Below, piece after piece: positions 1-9,490 of a DNA stretch of 64,000 nt. Position numbers and translations under genes: made by a program. The stretch covers positions 1 through 64,000 of the forward strand of contig JADFWU010000015.1 of assembly GCA_015234045.1 (NCBI GenBank). The letters are read 5' to 3'. Source of the DNA: Magnetococcales bacterium. Lineage in GTDB: Bacteria > Pseudomonadota > Magnetococcia > Magnetococcales > JADFWU01. How positions within the stretch are numbered: position 1 is the stretch's first letter; each line of letters starts with the position of its first letter. The notes beneath the pieces were generated by a model that saw only the letters and a program-made list of their open reading frames with translations, made no database searches and was not told where the DNA came from.

Positions 1-30
1 ACACTGAATTTATGAAAGAGAGTCATCAGC

Positions 31-885
31 ATGGCTGATTTGGAACAGAGCGCTTTTGAGTCCCCTGAACTGTTTGTATCCTGTGATTGGTTGGAGAAAC
101 ATCTTTCCAATCCGAATCTACGCGTAGTTCAGTTGGGTGGTGAGATGTTTTATCACCGTGTTCATATCCCTGGGGCTGTTTTAGTCTCAATGCGTGATTT
201 AATTGCCATGCGGGATGGTGTGCCGGGTATGCGGCGTGATCCTGAAGAGATTTCTGAGCTGTTTGGTCGTTTGGGAATTACCAGAGAGACAACAGTGGTT
301 GCCTATGATGCCACTGGCGGTTTGGATGCGGCAAAAGTGATTTGGAACCTGTTTTTGATGGGCCATGAACGGGCAACCATTTTGGATGGTGGTATCAATG
401 TTTGGGCAGCAGATGAGCGACCGATGGTTGGCGATGTGCCGAATATTGAACCAGTTGATTTCTATGGTACATTTGACAATATTTATGAGGCGGACAAGTC
501 GTATGTTGAGCAGATAGTCAACGGTACGGTGACAGCGCGTTTGTTGGATACTCGGAGCTATCAGGAGTATACCGGCATGGGTGTGCGTCGTGGTCCGATG
601 GGTCACATTCCTGGTGCGCGGTTTTATGATTGGATCACTGCTTTAGCGGATCGACAACGGCCTGTGTTAAAGTCAGCGCACGCGTTGATGGATGAGTTGA
701 AAGAGATCGGTATTGAGGATACACAAGTCGAGGTGGTCTGTTATTGTCAGACCGCACATCGTGCGGCGCACACTTGGATGTTGCTCAAATGGCTGGGATT
801 TCAGAAAGTACGCTTATACGATGGTTCAATGTCTGAGTGGGGTTTGCGAGGCGGTACTTTGGTTGCCGGTGATGCGCCGGGATGA
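31..885 (+). CDS. Rhodanese-type sulfurtransferase (thiosulfate/3-mercaptopyruvate)
   Basis: The 284-residue protein has two tandem rhodanese domains, the usual layout of thiosulfate or 3-mercaptopyruvate sulfurtransferases. The N-terminal domain (about 15-125) is the non-catalytic copy. The C-terminal domain (about 160-278) carries the active-site loop CYCQTAHRA, with Cys239 as the likely persulfide carrier. The family moves sulfane sulfur from thiosulfate or mercaptopyruvate to cyanide or thiol acceptors. No signal peptide is seen, so it is probably cytoplasmic. The start at 31 follows a purine-rich AAAGAGAG stretch. It stands just upstream of ffh but is separated from it by a small tandem repeat. 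Which donor it prefers cannot be read from the sequence. Confidence 0.9.
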   Translation: MADLEQSAFESPELFVSCDWLEKHLSNPNLRVVQLGGEMFYHRVHIPGAVLVSMRDLIAMRDGVPGMRRDPEEISELFGRLGITRETTVVAYDATGGLDAAKVIWNLFLMGHERATILDGGINVWAADERPMVGDVPNIEPVDFYGTFDNIYEADKSYVEQIVNGTVTARLLDTRSYQEYTGMGVRRGPMGHIPGARFYDWITALADRQRPVLKSAHALMDELKEIGIEDTQVEVVCYCQTAHRAAHTWMLLKWLGFQKVRLYDGSMSEWGLRGGTLVAGDAPG

Positions 886-939
886 ATTCATGTATGCTGG
901 GATGAATTCATGTATGCCGTGGATGTATTCAAGTATGAT
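880..939. repeat. Short tandem repeat, 20-bp unit
   Basis: Two nearly identical 20-bp units (GGATGAATTCATGTATGCYG) lie head to tail at 880-899 and 900-919, and a third degenerate unit follows at 920-939. The first unit overlaps the stop codon region of the sulfurtransferase gene. Each unit contains the palindrome GAATTC and an ATG triplet. The array looks like slippage or duplication and has no evident coding role. Confidence 0.75.
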
Positions 940-1004
940 ATTAACACGCACTAAGATTGAGTCTGTCACAAAGGCAGACGATTCCAGAAATAGTAGGGAT
1001 AAAA

Positions 1005-2363
1005 ATGTTTGATAATCTTTCCGATCGGCTGGACAAAGTATTCAAAAAGTTGCGAGGCCGTGGTCGTCTGAGTGAGCAGAATATCAAAGATGCCCTGCGT
1101 GAAGTGCGTTTGGCCCTGCTGGAAGCGGATGTTCATCTAAATGTGGTGAAATCGTTCATCAGTCGGGTGCGTGAAAAGGCGATTGGTGTCGAGGTTGTTG
1201 GTTCTTTATCACCGGGTCAGCAGGTTATCAAGGTTGTTCATGATGAGTTAGTCGAGATGATGGGGGCCGCCAATGAGCGGTTAAATCTCGCGGCTCAACC
1301 GCCTGCGGTGGTGATGATGGTAGGCCTTCAAGGGTCTGGTAAGACGACCAGTACCGCCAAGCTGGCCAAAATGTTACGGGAAAAAGAGCGTAAGAAGTGT
1401 CTTCTGGCTTCGTTGGACGTTTATCGCCCTGCGGCCATGGATCAGTTGGCCACGGTGGGTAAGCAGGTGGGGGTCGATGTTCTCGAGACCTCACCGATGG
1501 AAAATCCGCGTGCCATTGCCACTCGGGCAAAAGATACGGCCTTGAAGAAGGGCTACGATGTTCTGTTTTTAGATACGGCGGGTCGTCTGCACATTGATGA
1601 TGAGTTGATGGCCGAGTTGGGCGATGTTCAAGGTTTGGTTGAGCCTATTGAGGTGTTGCTGGTAGCCGACTCCATGACTGGTCAGGATGCGGTGACCGTA
1701 GCGGAGCAGTTTGACCAGCGCCTGAACATCACCGGCGTGATATTGACTAAAACCGATGGTGATGCGCGTGGTGGTGCGGCGCTCTCTATTCGGCATGTTA
1801 CGGGCAAGCCCATCAAGTTTCTCGGCACTGGTGAGAAACTTGAAAATATTGAGGCATTTCATCCTGATCGGGTGGCATCCCGAATTCTCGGTATGGGTGA
1901 TGTGCTCACCCTGGTTGAGACGGCCATGGAAAAGGTTGACCTTAACGAGGCAGCCCGACTTCAGGCAAAAATTCAGAAAACCGCTTTTACGTTGGATGAT
2001 TTTCTCAAACAGCTTCAACAGGTTAAAAAGATGGGATCGTTGACCGATCTTGTCGGCATGATTCCCGGAGCCAAACAGGCAATGAAAGGGCGTGATGCGG
2101 AAATTGATGATAAGGAATTAAAGCGTGTTGAGGCGATCATTCTTTCAATGACCGCTAAAGAGCGTCAACGGCATCAGATTTTGAATGCCTCGCGTAAGCG
2201 TCGGATTGCCAAAGGTTCAGGCACGACGATTCAGGATGTGAACCGGCTGTTGAAGCAGTTTGTTCAGACCCAGAAAATGATGAAGCGGCTGGGTAAGTTA
2301 GGTAAAAAAGGCTTTATGCGCGGTGGTATTCCAGGGTTACCCTTTGGTGGAACAGGCAGATAA
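1005..2363 (+). CDS. ffh: Signal recognition particle protein Ffh (SRP54 GTPase)
   Basis: This 452-residue protein is the GTPase subunit of the bacterial signal recognition particle. It binds 4.5S RNA and signal sequences of nascent membrane proteins and docks with FtsY. The N domain (about 1-85) is followed by the G domain with GLQGSGKT at about 107-114, DTAGR at about 190 and TKTDGDARGG at about 248. The Met-rich M domain starts near 295 and ends in a GGIPGLPF tail. I place the start at the ATG at 1005 (MFDNLSDRLDKVF) because it matches the family N terminus. An upstream TTG at 957 would add residues unlike the family. It heads the ffh-rpsP-rimM-trmD-rplS-rnhB run. Confidence 0.97.
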   Translation: MFDNLSDRLDKVFKKLRGRGRLSEQNIKDALREVRLALLEADVHLNVVKSFISRVREKAIGVEVVGSLSPGQQVIKVVHDELVEMMGAANERLNLAAQPPAVVMMVGLQGSGKTTSTAKLAKMLREKERKKCLLASLDVYRPAAMDQLATVGKQVGVDVLETSPMENPRAIATRAKDTALKKGYDVLFLDTAGRLHIDDELMAELGDVQGLVEPIEVLLVADSMTGQDAVTVAEQFDQRLNITGVILTKTDGDARGGAALSIRHVTGKPIKFLGTGEKLENIEAFHPDRVASRILGMGDVLTLVETAMEKVDLNEAARLQAKIQKTAFTLDDFLKQLQQVKKMGSLTDLVGMIPGAKQAMKGRDAEIDDKELKRVEAIILSMTAKERQRHQILNASRKRRIAKGSGTTIQDVNRLLKQFVQTQKMMKRLGKLGKKGFMRGGIPGLPFGGTGR

Positions 2364-2422
2364 TACAGCCTTTGGCGGCGTAGTGTGGCTTTCATTGGGC
2401 GTGGCCCATGGGAATTAACACC

Positions 2423-2450
2423 TTGACTGGCTTGACATGCCTGTTAAAAT
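2423..2450 (+). promoter_or_regulatory. Candidate sigma-70 promoter upstream of rpsP
   Basis: TTGACT (2423-2428) and TAAAAT (2445-2450) are separated by 16 bp in the 213-bp gap between ffh and rpsP. A second TTGACA at 2432-2437 has no well-spaced -10. This is a pattern match only. It would give rpsP-rimM-trmD-rplS their own promoter. Confidence 0.35.
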
Positions 2451-2576
2451 GCACCGCTTTTAATCGTATGGTAATGTGCAAAAAAAATGTGACACAAGTG
2501 CATTGATTTTTTTGCGTGAAGTACACAAGGGCGAAAGCCTAAAACTATCGTATCTTTAGTAGATGAAGGAGCAAGC

Positions 2577-2840
2577 ATGGCGGTTCGTATTCGGTTAGCG
2601 CGGCGAGGATCAAAGAAGCGGCCTTTTTACGCAGTTGTGGCTGCGGATTCCCGTAGAGCCAGAGATGGCCGGTTTCTTGAGAAACTGGGCACTTTCGATC
2701 CCCTCAGTGAGAGCGACAACCTCAATTTGGATATGGCACGGGTTAACTACTGGATTTCAGTAGGTGCTACACCTTCAGATACGGTTGGTGGTTTGATCAA
2801 ACAAGCAGAAGCCGCAGTTGCAGCCGCACCTGCTGCCTGA
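2577..2840 (+). CDS. rpsP: 30S ribosomal protein S16
   Basis: The 87-residue product begins MAVRIRLARRGSKKRPFYAV, the signature N terminus of S16, and continues with the conserved DSRRARDGRF and LGTFDP segments. S16 is a small-subunit assembly protein bound to 16S rRNA. The length is normal for the family and the tail is Ala-rich. The start has a good GAAGGAG ribosome-binding site a few bases upstream. It sits in the conserved order rpsP-rimM-trmD-rplS. Confidence 0.98.
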   Translation: MAVRIRLARRGSKKRPFYAVVAADSRRARDGRFLEKLGTFDPLSESDNLNLDMARVNYWISVGATPSDTVGGLIKQAEAAVAAAPAA

Positions 2841-2862
2841 TTATTGCGACTGAATACCCAGC

Positions 2863-3405
2863 ATGGGATCTTCAAGCGTAATGGATGATGACTGGATTGT
2901 GGTCGGTCGATTCCGCGGTGTGTTTGGTGTGCGTGGTGAATTGAGAGTGGAGTCCTTCATGGAAGTGGAGACATCGCTACTTGATTTTTCTTCCTGGTGG
3001 GTAAGCCGGGAGGAGGGCGCACAGCGGCAAAAGAGGGAACTGGTTCGAGGTCGGTCTCACAGCAAAGGATTGGTTGTGAGTCTGAAGCAGATTCAAAGCC
3101 CCGAAGCAGCCCAAGCCCTTAATGGGTATATCATTGAAGTGCCACGTGAGGATCTTCCCTTTTTGGATGATCAAGAGGGAGAAGAGCAATACTATTGGCA
3201 CGATCTGATTGATTGTGAGGTCATCGAGGCGGATGGTAATCGGTTAGGGGTGGTGAGCCATCTCTTTGAAACCGGTTCCAATGATGTGCTCGCGTTGAAA
3301 GATCTTCAGGGAAAAGAGCGGCTATTGCCCTTTACCAAAGAGGTAGTGCGGCAGGTGGACCTTGATAAGAAAGTGATCACGGTTCGTCTTCTGCCTGGGA
3401 TGTGA
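2863..3405 (+). CDS. rimM: 16S rRNA processing protein RimM
   Basis: RimM helps mature the 30S subunit head and binds S19. The N-terminal RimM beta-barrel (about 8-100) begins with WIVVGRFRGVFGVRGELRV, typical of the family, and the C-terminal PRC-barrel (about 105-178) includes YYWHDLIDCEV and VLALKD. The 180-residue length is usual. Two starts are possible: ATG at 2863 and ATG at 2881 (MDDDWIVVG). Neither has a strong ribosome-binding site. The stop codon overlaps the GTG start of trmD by four bases, which suggests translational coupling. Confidence 0.94.
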   Translation: MGSSSVMDDDWIVVGRFRGVFGVRGELRVESFMEVETSLLDFSSWWVSREEGAQRQKRELVRGRSHSKGLVVSLKQIQSPEAAQALNGYIIEVPREDLPFLDDQEGEEQYYWHDLIDCEVIEADGNRLGVVSHLFETGSNDVLALKDLQGKERLLPFTKEVVRQVDLDKKVITVRLLPGM

Positions 3406-4163
3406 AATTTTCTATTATCACCTTGTTTCCCGAAATGTTTGCAGACCCTTTGGGGGTCTCAATTCTAGGGCGAGGTCAGCGTGCTGGCCTGATTGAGGTG
3501 GTTTTAACCTCGTTGCGTGATTTTGGTACTGGTCGCCATCGTCAGGTGGATGATGCCTCTTTTGGTGGCGGTCCTGGCATGGTGATTAAGCCAGATGTCA
3601 TGGATGCTGCTTTGAAAACGGCTAACCCGGATGGATCTGGGTATGTGGTTTATCTCTCTCCGCAGGGAGCCTGTTTTGATCAAGAGCGTGCGGTTAAATT
3701 GGCCTCTCTGGATCATTTGGTACTGATCTGTGGTCACTACGAGGGATTGGATGAACGCTTTATCCAATCACGGGTAGATGAAGAGATCTCACTGGGCGAC
3801 TTTGTGTTGACCGGTGGTGAAATCCCTGCAATGGCGGTGGTGGATGCCACTGCGCGGATGATTCCCGGTGTATTGGGTGATTCAGCCAGCTACGCTGAAG
3901 ACTCCTTTTATGACGGTATGTTGGATCATCCACACTATACCCGACCGGCAGAATGGTCGGATCAGGTTGTTCCTGATGTATTACTGTCTGGCAACCATGC
4001 GGCTATAGCAGCTTGGAGAAGGCGGCAGTCGTTGTTGAGAACGTTGATACGCAGGCCCGATATTTTGAAAAATGCCCGTCTGACGCGCCATGAAAAACGG
4101 TTGATTCAGGCACTGGCCGAGGAGTTGGATCTCCTCAATGACGATATTAATGCTGTGGGCTAG
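3402..4163 (+). CDS. trmD: tRNA (guanine-N1)-methyltransferase
   Basis: TrmD methylates G37 at N1 in tRNAs with G36, using S-adenosylmethionine, and prevents +1 frameshifting. The 253-residue protein starts MKFSIITLFPEMF (from GTG) and has the SPOUT trefoil-knot segments LICGHYEGLDERF (about 108-120) and SLGDFVLTGGE (about 131-141), which form the cofactor pocket. It overlaps rimM by GTGA. A 174-bp gap without clear signals separates it from rplS. Confidence 0.97.
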   Translation: MKFSIITLFPEMFADPLGVSILGRGQRAGLIEVVLTSLRDFGTGRHRQVDDASFGGGPGMVIKPDVMDAALKTANPDGSGYVVYLSPQGACFDQERAVKLASLDHLVLICGHYEGLDERFIQSRVDEEISLGDFVLTGGEIPAMAVVDATARMIPGVLGDSASYAEDSFYDGMLDHPHYTRPAEWSDQVVPDVLLSGNHAAIAAWRRRQSLLRTLIRRPDILKNARLTRHEKRLIQALAEELDLLNDDINAVG

Positions 4164-4337
4164 ATCTACAGCAAAAAAGATCACGGTACGCTCCAAGGAT
4201 GGACCCGGACCCAATGATCGTCCTAATAAAATCAAGTAGTTTTGGTTTGGTCCCAATTTGGACTGTTCCGAAGCCGCCAAAAGGTTTGTCACTACAGCAG
4301 AAGGCTGATCAGGCAAGCCGTAATGAGGTTGAACGTC

Positions 4338-4706
4338 ATGAATGTAGTACAAGAATTTGAACAAAATCAGATGAAGGCCATGACTGAAGGCAAGGAAAAA
4401 GAGATTCCTAAATTCGGTGCTGGTGATACCTTGCGGGTTCATGTTCGTGTTGTTGAAGGTACGCGTGAACGTGTGCAGATTTTTGAAGGCGTATGTATTG
4501 CCCGCCGTAACCATGGTTTAGGTTCGACCTTCACGGTTCGTAAGATCTCCATGGGCGAAGGTGTTGAGCGTAATTTCCCGCTCTACTCACCTCGTTTGGA
4601 CCAGATCGAAGTAGTGCGTCGCGGTGATGTGCGTCGTGCCAAACTGTTCTATCTGCGTGGACGTACTGGTAAAGCCAGCCGCATCAAGGAAAAACGGGAC
4701 TGGTAG
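4338..4706 (+). CDS. rplS: 50S ribosomal protein L19
   Basis: The 122-residue L19 lies at the 30S-50S interface. Diagnostic segments are [35 protein letters not shown] and [10 protein letters not shown]. The reading frame is open from 4242, but the ATG at 4338 (MNVVQEFEQ) matches the family N terminus and has GAGG about 10 bases upstream. It is followed three bases later by rnhB. Confidence 0.97.
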   Translation: MNVVQEFEQNQMKAMTEGKEKEIPKFGAGDTLRVHVRVVEGTRERVQIFEGVCIARRNHGLGSTFTVRKISMGEGVERNFPLYSPRLDQIEVVRRGDVRRAKLFYLRGRTGKASRIKEKRDW

Positions 4707-4709
4707 TTC

Positions 4710-5378
4710 ATGGCCAGGGCAAGCGCTTCTGGCGGACCCGATTTTTCTAGAGAGTCTGCCCTGTTGGCCGAAGGTTTGGTCAGGGTTTGTGGTGTGGATG
4801 AGGCCGGGCGCGGTCCGCTGGTTGGCCCGGTTGTGGCCGCAGCAGTCATTCTGAATCCAGAATCAATTCCAGCAGGGTTGGACGACTCAAAAAAGCTGAC
4901 TTCCCAAAAGCGTCAGACCCTGATTGAGAAAATCAATCACTCTGGTGCCATCCATGCTGTCTCGGTAGTCTCAGCCCAAGAGATAGATCGGATCAATATC
5001 CGTCAGGCAACGTTGTTGGCAATGACCCAGGCGGTTAATGGTCTCGTACATCGGGCAGAATATGTTCTGATTGATGGACGAGATTATCCTCCAGCACTTG
5101 ATGTGCCTTGTGAAGCGGTCATCAAAGGAGATGCCAAAATAGTCTCCATTGCAGCGGCTTCAATTATTGCCAAAGAAACGCGGGATGCCATCATGAAAGA
5201 TCTGGATCAGCATTTTCCGGGTTACGGTTGGGCGCATAATAGCGGCTATCCTACACGGCAACATATTGAAGCATTGAACACCCTTGGTGTGACACCGCAC
5301 CACCGTAGGAGTTATGCACCAGTTAAAAAGATACTTGCTCAAACGCGTACGGTTCAAGCAAGGCAATCTGGTGATTAG
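4710..5378 (+). CDS. rnhB: Ribonuclease HII
   Basis: RNase HII cuts RNA in RNA-DNA hybrids and starts removal of single ribonucleotides misincorporated in DNA. The 222-residue protein has the family signature VCGVDEAGRGPLVGPV (about 26-41) with the catalytic Asp-Glu pair, plus LIDGRD and ASIIAKETRDA carrying the remaining acidic residues. It lies three bases after rplS and is the last gene of the operon, with a hairpin terminator just downstream. Confidence 0.96.
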   Translation: MARASASGGPDFSRESALLAEGLVRVCGVDEAGRGPLVGPVVAAAVILNPESIPAGLDDSKKLTSQKRQTLIEKINHSGAIHAVSVVSAQEIDRINIRQATLLAMTQAVNGLVHRAEYVLIDGRDYPPALDVPCEAVIKGDAKIVSIAAASIIAKETRDAIMKDLDQHFPGYGWAHNSGYPTRQHIEALNTLGVTPHHRRSYAPVKKILAQTRTVQARQSGD

Positions 5379-5394
5379 CATATGCGTATATGAC

Positions 5395-5427
5395 AAGGCC
5401 GGCACAAATGTCGGCCTTTCTCATTTT
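5395..5427 (+). terminator. Intrinsic terminator after rnhB
   Basis: AAGGCCG (5395-5401) pairs with CGGCCTT (5412-5418) around a 10-base loop and is followed by a T-rich tail. It closes the ffh-rnhB operon and separates it from hrcA. Confidence 0.75.
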
Positions 5428-5461
5428 CCAAGATACGGCATTCGGTTGGATTCCGTGAGCT

Positions 5462-6505
5462 ATGTTAAGTAAACGACAATCACAGGTTCTAAAAGGCGTT
5501 GTTGATACCTATATCCAAGTCGGTGAACCGGTTGGGTCAGCGACTGTCTGTCGCAGTTCGGATCTGAGTATCTCATCGGCAACGGTTCGGCAAGTCATGG
5601 TGGAGTTAGACCAGTTAGGCTATCTCTATCAACCGCATACCTCTGCGGGACGGATTCCGACTGATCGTGGTTTCCGCGCTTTTGTAGACTCTTTGGATGT
5701 TATTCCACTCTCCGATGATGAACGCGCTCTGATTATCAAAACGCTCAATACCGGTGATGGCGATGTGGATCTGACTCTCAAAGAGATGAGTCGGATACTG
5801 GCACTGATTTCTCAGCAGGCCTGTCTGGTACTAACGCCGGGTTTAGAGAATGCTGTGATTCGAAAGGTGCAATTGGTGGGGCTTGGCAGTGGAAAATGTA
5901 GCCGAATTTTAATGTTGTTGGTTTCCGATTCTGGACAGCTGTTAAATCGTATTTTTAGTACAAATAACAAATATATACAGAAGGATCTTGATCGTTTTGG
6001 TGGTGAGTTGAGTACCCGGTTGGCGGGCTTGACATTGCGTCAAGCGCGAAAAAAACTGGTCACTGAGCTTGCGGATGGCGTTGAGGCATACCATATAGTG
6101 TGCAAGTGGATGCTGGACTTGGTATTCCAAGTCTCAATGACCAATGATCAGCTGATCATTAACGGTCGTAGTAATCTCATCGGCGGTAGTGGATTCAATC
6201 AGGCGCGGTTGAGTGAGATTCTTGAGGCGTTGGAAGAAAAACGCCATCTGGCAGATCTGTTGGAAAACTGTCTGCAAGTGGATGGTGTACAGTTGTTTAT
6301 CGGCACAGAGTCCCAGGTTTGTCCCATGGATGAGTGCTCAGTGGTTGCGGCCAAGTTTGCAGGTCCTGAAGATCAACGGTTTGGCACCATGGGCGTGTTG
6401 GGACCAATGCGGCTCAATTATGCCCGGATCATTCCACTGGTTGATTATGCAGCCAAGGCACTGGGTGAGCGTTTCTCCCAGGATCTGGTTTTTTCGAGAG
6501 TGTAG
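5462..6505 (+). CDS. hrcA: Heat-inducible transcription repressor HrcA
   Basis: HrcA represses class I heat-shock operons by binding the CIRCE inverted repeat. The 347-residue protein has an N-terminal winged helix (about 1-75: LSKRQSQVLKGVVDTYI, then SISSATVRQVMVELDQLGYL and HTSAGRIPTDRGFRAFVD) and the C-terminal dimerisation region with GLENAV and GPMRLNYARIIPLVDY. It is followed 23 bp later by grpE. No CIRCE element is visible upstream of hrcA, grpE, dnaK or dnaJ in this window, so its target is probably elsewhere, for example groESL. Confidence 0.95.
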   Translation: MLSKRQSQVLKGVVDTYIQVGEPVGSATVCRSSDLSISSATVRQVMVELDQLGYLYQPHTSAGRIPTDRGFRAFVDSLDVIPLSDDERALIIKTLNTGDGDVDLTLKEMSRILALISQQACLVLTPGLENAVIRKVQLVGLGSGKCSRILMLLVSDSGQLLNRIFSTNNKYIQKDLDRFGGELSTRLAGLTLRQARKKLVTELADGVEAYHIVCKWMLDLVFQVSMTNDQLIINGRSNLIGGSGFNQARLSEILEALEEKRHLADLLENCLQVDGVQLFIGTESQVCPMDECSVVAAKFAGPEDQRFGTMGVLGPMRLNYARIIPLVDYAAKALGERFSQDLVFSRV

Positions 6506-6528
6506 GCTGACAGGAAAGAGTGAAATTT

Positions 6529-7170
6529 ATGAGTCAGGGCAAGGATTCCGAGCAGGAGAGCAATGATTCCGAGGATATTAGCCCGGAAGACATTGCCAAA
6601 GCTTTTGAACAGGTAGACGCAGGTAACCAAGATGAGGACGATCAGACCGATCAGCAAGAGCATGCTGGTTCCGCTGAAGATCAAGAGGATCTTCAGGAGC
6701 AGTTGGCGCTTGCAGAAGGTAAAGTGGAAGCCTTGAAAAACGAGTTTTTACGTGCTCGGGCTGACATGGATAATCTGCGTAAAAGAACCGCACGTGAAAA
6801 AGAACAGGCACGAAAATTCGCTGTGGAAGGCTTTGCCAAGGATCTGTTGAGCGTGGCCGACAACATGGAACGCGCTTTGGCAGCGATGCCTGATCAGGAA
6901 GAAAAAGACACCGATAGCGGCGCACTTGAGGCGCTTCGAGATGGTGTGGTGATGGTGCAAAACGAGTTGAACAGCGTATTCACCAAACATGGTGTCACCC
7001 GTGTTGAAGCGATGGATCAACCGTTTGATCCTAATCTGCATCAGGCCATGATGCAGATAGAAAATGACGAAGTAGATCCCGATACCGTGGTTCAGGAGAT
7101 GCAGGCGGGTTACATGCTCAACGAGCGGTTGCTGCGGCCTGCAATGGTGGGTATTTCCAAGCGGTCATAA
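6529..7170 (+). CDS. grpE: Nucleotide exchange factor GrpE
   Basis: GrpE releases ADP from DnaK. The 213-residue protein has a long acidic N-terminal tail (about 1-60), a coiled coil (about 60-110) with the conserved FLRARADMDNLRKRT, and the C-terminal beta domain with FDPNLHQAMM, YMLNERLLRPAMVGIS. A GTG at 6520 could also start the frame. I prefer the ATG at 6529 because AGGAAAGAG lies directly upstream at the right distance. It lies between hrcA and dnaK in the heat-shock block. Confidence 0.95.
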   Translation: MSQGKDSEQESNDSEDISPEDIAKAFEQVDAGNQDEDDQTDQQEHAGSAEDQEDLQEQLALAEGKVEALKNEFLRARADMDNLRKRTAREKEQARKFAVEGFAKDLLSVADNMERALAAMPDQEEKDTDSGALEALRDGVVMVQNELNSVFTKHGVTRVEAMDQPFDPNLHQAMMQIENDEVDPDTVVQEMQAGYMLNERLLRPAMVGISKRS

Positions 7171-7194
7171 AATAGAGAAAATGGGTGCCCCCTG

Positions 7195-7223
7195 CTTGAC
7201 AGAAGGGGATACCGTTTCCATAT
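7195..7223 (+). promoter_or_regulatory. Candidate sigma-32 heat-shock promoter for dnaK
   Basis: CTTGACA (7195-7201), 14 bp, then TTCCATAT (7216-7223). This resembles the sigma-32 consensus CTTGAAA-N13/14-CCCCATNT, and the same architecture is found upstream of lon. TTGACA followed 17 bp later by CATATG could also be read as a sigma-70 promoter. The leader to the dnaK ATG would be about 165 bases. Confidence 0.5.
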
Positions 7224-7394
7224 GTAAGCTTAGTCCGTTATCAAATCTATGTATCAAATAAGATTTATGCGGATGAATACAGAACTATTTTGAATGCAAT
7301 GTCTCTGTAAAAATTGTGAGGCGTGTTTTCAAAGTCATAGGGTGAGGGAAGATTTCCCCATCCATGCAATGAGAAAGAGAGAGGACTTCCGGTT

Positions 7395-9362
7395 ATGGGC
7401 AAGGTGATCGGCATTGATTTGGGTACTACTAACTCCTGTGTCGCAGTAATGGACGGCGGAGAACCCAAAGTTATCGAAAATAGTGAAGGTACGCGTACCA
7501 CGCCATCCATGGTCGCTTTTGCCAATAATGGTGAACGGCTGGTTGGACAGTCAGCCAAACGGCAGGCTGTGACCAATCCTAAAAATACTCTTTTTGCCAT
7601 CAAGCGGTTGATCGGTCGTCGTTATGATGATCCCATGACCCAAAGAGACCGCGAATTGGTACCATTCAATATCGTCAAGGCTGATAATGGTGATGCCTGG
7701 GTTGAGATTGATGGTAAGAAAATGAGTCCTTCTGAAGTGGCTGCCATGGTCCTTCAGAAAATGAAACAGACTGCTGAAGATCATCTTGGTGAGTCCGTTA
7801 CCGAAGCGGTTATTACCGTACCTGCTTATTTCAATGACGCTCAGCGTCAGGCGACCAAAGATGCTGGTCGGATCGCTGGTCTGGAAGTCAAGCGGGTTAT
7901 CAACGAACCAACGGCCGCGGCATTGGCTTATGGTCTGGATAAGAAAGATGGTCAGACTATCGTTGTATACGATCTAGGTGGCGGTACGTTCGACGTGTCG
8001 ATCCTGGAGATTGGTGACGGCGTTTTCGAAGTGAAAGCCACCAATGGTGATACGTTCCTGGGTGGTGAAGATTTCGATAAAACCATCATTGACTATTTGG
8101 TTGATGAGTTCACCAAAGAGTCAGGCGTTGATCTCAGTAAAGACAGCATGGCTTTGCAACGGCTGAAAGAAGCCGGTGAAAAAGCGAAGATTGAGCTGTC
8201 CAGCTCTACCCAGACTGATATCAATCTGCCCTTTATCACCGCTGATGCCACTGGGCCTAAGCATCTCAATATCAATCTGACCCGCGCTAAACTGGAGACG
8301 TTGGTTGAAGGGTTGATTAAACGGACGCTGACACCCTGCCGGACCGCCATGCACGATGCTGGTGTTTCTTCCAGTGAAGTGGATGAGGTGATCCTGGTTG
8401 GCGGCATGACCCGTATGCCTAAGGTTCAGGAGATTGTGTCCGAGTTCTTCGGTAAAACACCGCATAGGGGCGTTAATCCTGATGAAGTTGTGGCCATTGG
8501 TGCTGCGGTTCAGGGTGGTGTGCTCAAGGGTGATGTGAAGGACGTTCTGCTTCTGGATGTCACACCGCTTTCATTGGGTATTGAGACCCTTGGTGGTGTG
8601 TTTACCAAGCTGATCGACAAAAACACCACCATCCCAACCAAAAAGTCACAGGTGTTCTCTACGGCCACTGACAATCAGCCTGCGGTAACCATTCGGGTTG
8701 CTCAGGGTGAACGTGAACTGTTCAATGACAATAAAATGCTCGGTCAGTTTGACTTGGTTGGTATTGCACCGGCACCGCGTGGTATGCCTCAGATTGAGGT
8801 GACCTTTGATATTGATGCTGATGGTCTTGTGCATGTGTCCGCAAAAGATAAAGGCACGGGCAAGGAGCACTCTATCCGTATCCAAGCCTCCGGTGGTCTC
8901 ACCGATGATGAGATTGACCGCATGGTTCAGGAAGCGGAATCAAACGCTGATTCTGATACTGCCAAGCGGAAGTTGATTGATGCGCGTAACGGTGCCGATT
9001 CGCTCATCTATACCACTGAGAAGTCCGTTAAAGAGCATGAAGACAAACTGGACGATGAACTGAAAAGCAGTATCGCGGCTGCGATCAGTGAGTTGAAAGG
9101 TTTGGTTGGTGGTGAAGATTCGGATGCCATTGAAGCCAAAACACAGGAATTGATGGAAATTTCCATGAAAATGGGTGAAGCCATCTACAAAGCAGATCCT
9201 GAAGCCGCCGCCGCCGCTGCTGCTGCCGCTGGTATGGATCCCACTGGTGGTGCTGCTGGACCCGGAGGTCCTGGTGCCGCACCTGGTGACGATGCTGCTG
9301 GTAAGGCTGATGAAGATGTCGTTGAAGCTGAATATGAAGAAGTCAAAGACGACAAAAAGTAA
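7395..9362 (+). CDS. dnaK: Chaperone DnaK (Hsp70)
   Basis: DnaK is the ATP-dependent Hsp70 chaperone working with DnaJ and GrpE. The 655-residue protein starts [19 protein letters not shown]. Further ATPase signatures are [19 protein letters not shown] and [14 protein letters not shown]. The substrate-binding domain follows the linker [19 protein letters not shown] (about 390). The tail has a long Ala run, a Gly/Pro-rich stretch and the usual acidic end with EEVKDD. The ATG at 7395 has a GAGAGAGGA ribosome-binding site. It is preceded by a sigma-32-like promoter and followed by a large hairpin before dnaJ. Confidence 0.98.
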   Translation: MGKVIGIDLGTTNSCVAVMDGGEPKVIENSEGTRTTPSMVAFANNGERLVGQSAKRQAVTNPKNTLFAIKRLIGRRYDDPMTQRDRELVPFNIVKADNGDAWVEIDGKKMSPSEVAAMVLQKMKQTAEDHLGESVTEAVITVPAYFNDAQRQATKDAGRIAGLEVKRVINEPTAAALAYGLDKKDGQTIVVYDLGGGTFDVSILEIGDGVFEVKATNGDTFLGGEDFDKTIIDYLVDEFTKESGVDLSKDSMALQRLKEAGEKAKIELSSSTQTDINLPFITADATGPKHLNINLTRAKLETLVEGLIKRTLTPCRTAMHDAGVSSSEVDEVILVGGMTRMPKVQEIVSEFFGKTPHRGVNPDEVVAIGAAVQGGVLKGDVKDVLLLDVTPLSLGIETLGGVFTKLIDKNTTIPTKKSQVFSTATDNQPAVTIRVAQGERELFNDNKMLGQFDLVGIAPAPRGMPQIEVTFDIDADGLVHVSAKDKGTGKEHSIRIQASGGLTDDEIDRMVQEAESNADSDTAKRKLIDARNGADSLIYTTEKSVKEHEDKLDDELKSSIAAAISELKGLVGGEDSDAIEAKTQELMEISMKMGEAIYKADPEAAAAAAAAAGMDPTGGAAGPGGPGAAPGDDAAGKADEDVVEAEYEEVKDDKK

Positions 9363-9437
9363 GAGAAATCATATCAAAAGGGCGGATGAGTGCTTTCGTC
9401 CTTTAGGTATGATCGTGTAGATTTCCAGGATTTCAAA

Positions 9438-9490
9438 GCCTGTTTACCAGTTCTTGGTTGTAATGAACGGGTAGACGGGCTTTGACTTCT
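9438..9490 (+). terminator. Strong stem-loop between dnaK and dnaJ
   Basis: A 16-position stem (arm 9438-9453, arm 9465-9480) with three G-U pairs and one A-G mismatch encloses an 11-base loop, and TTTGACTTCTT follows. A weaker 8-bp hairpin precedes it at 9377-9404. It probably terminates or attenuates dnaK transcription so that dnaJ is made in lower amount. The tail is not a pure T run, so termination may be partial. Confidence 0.55.
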
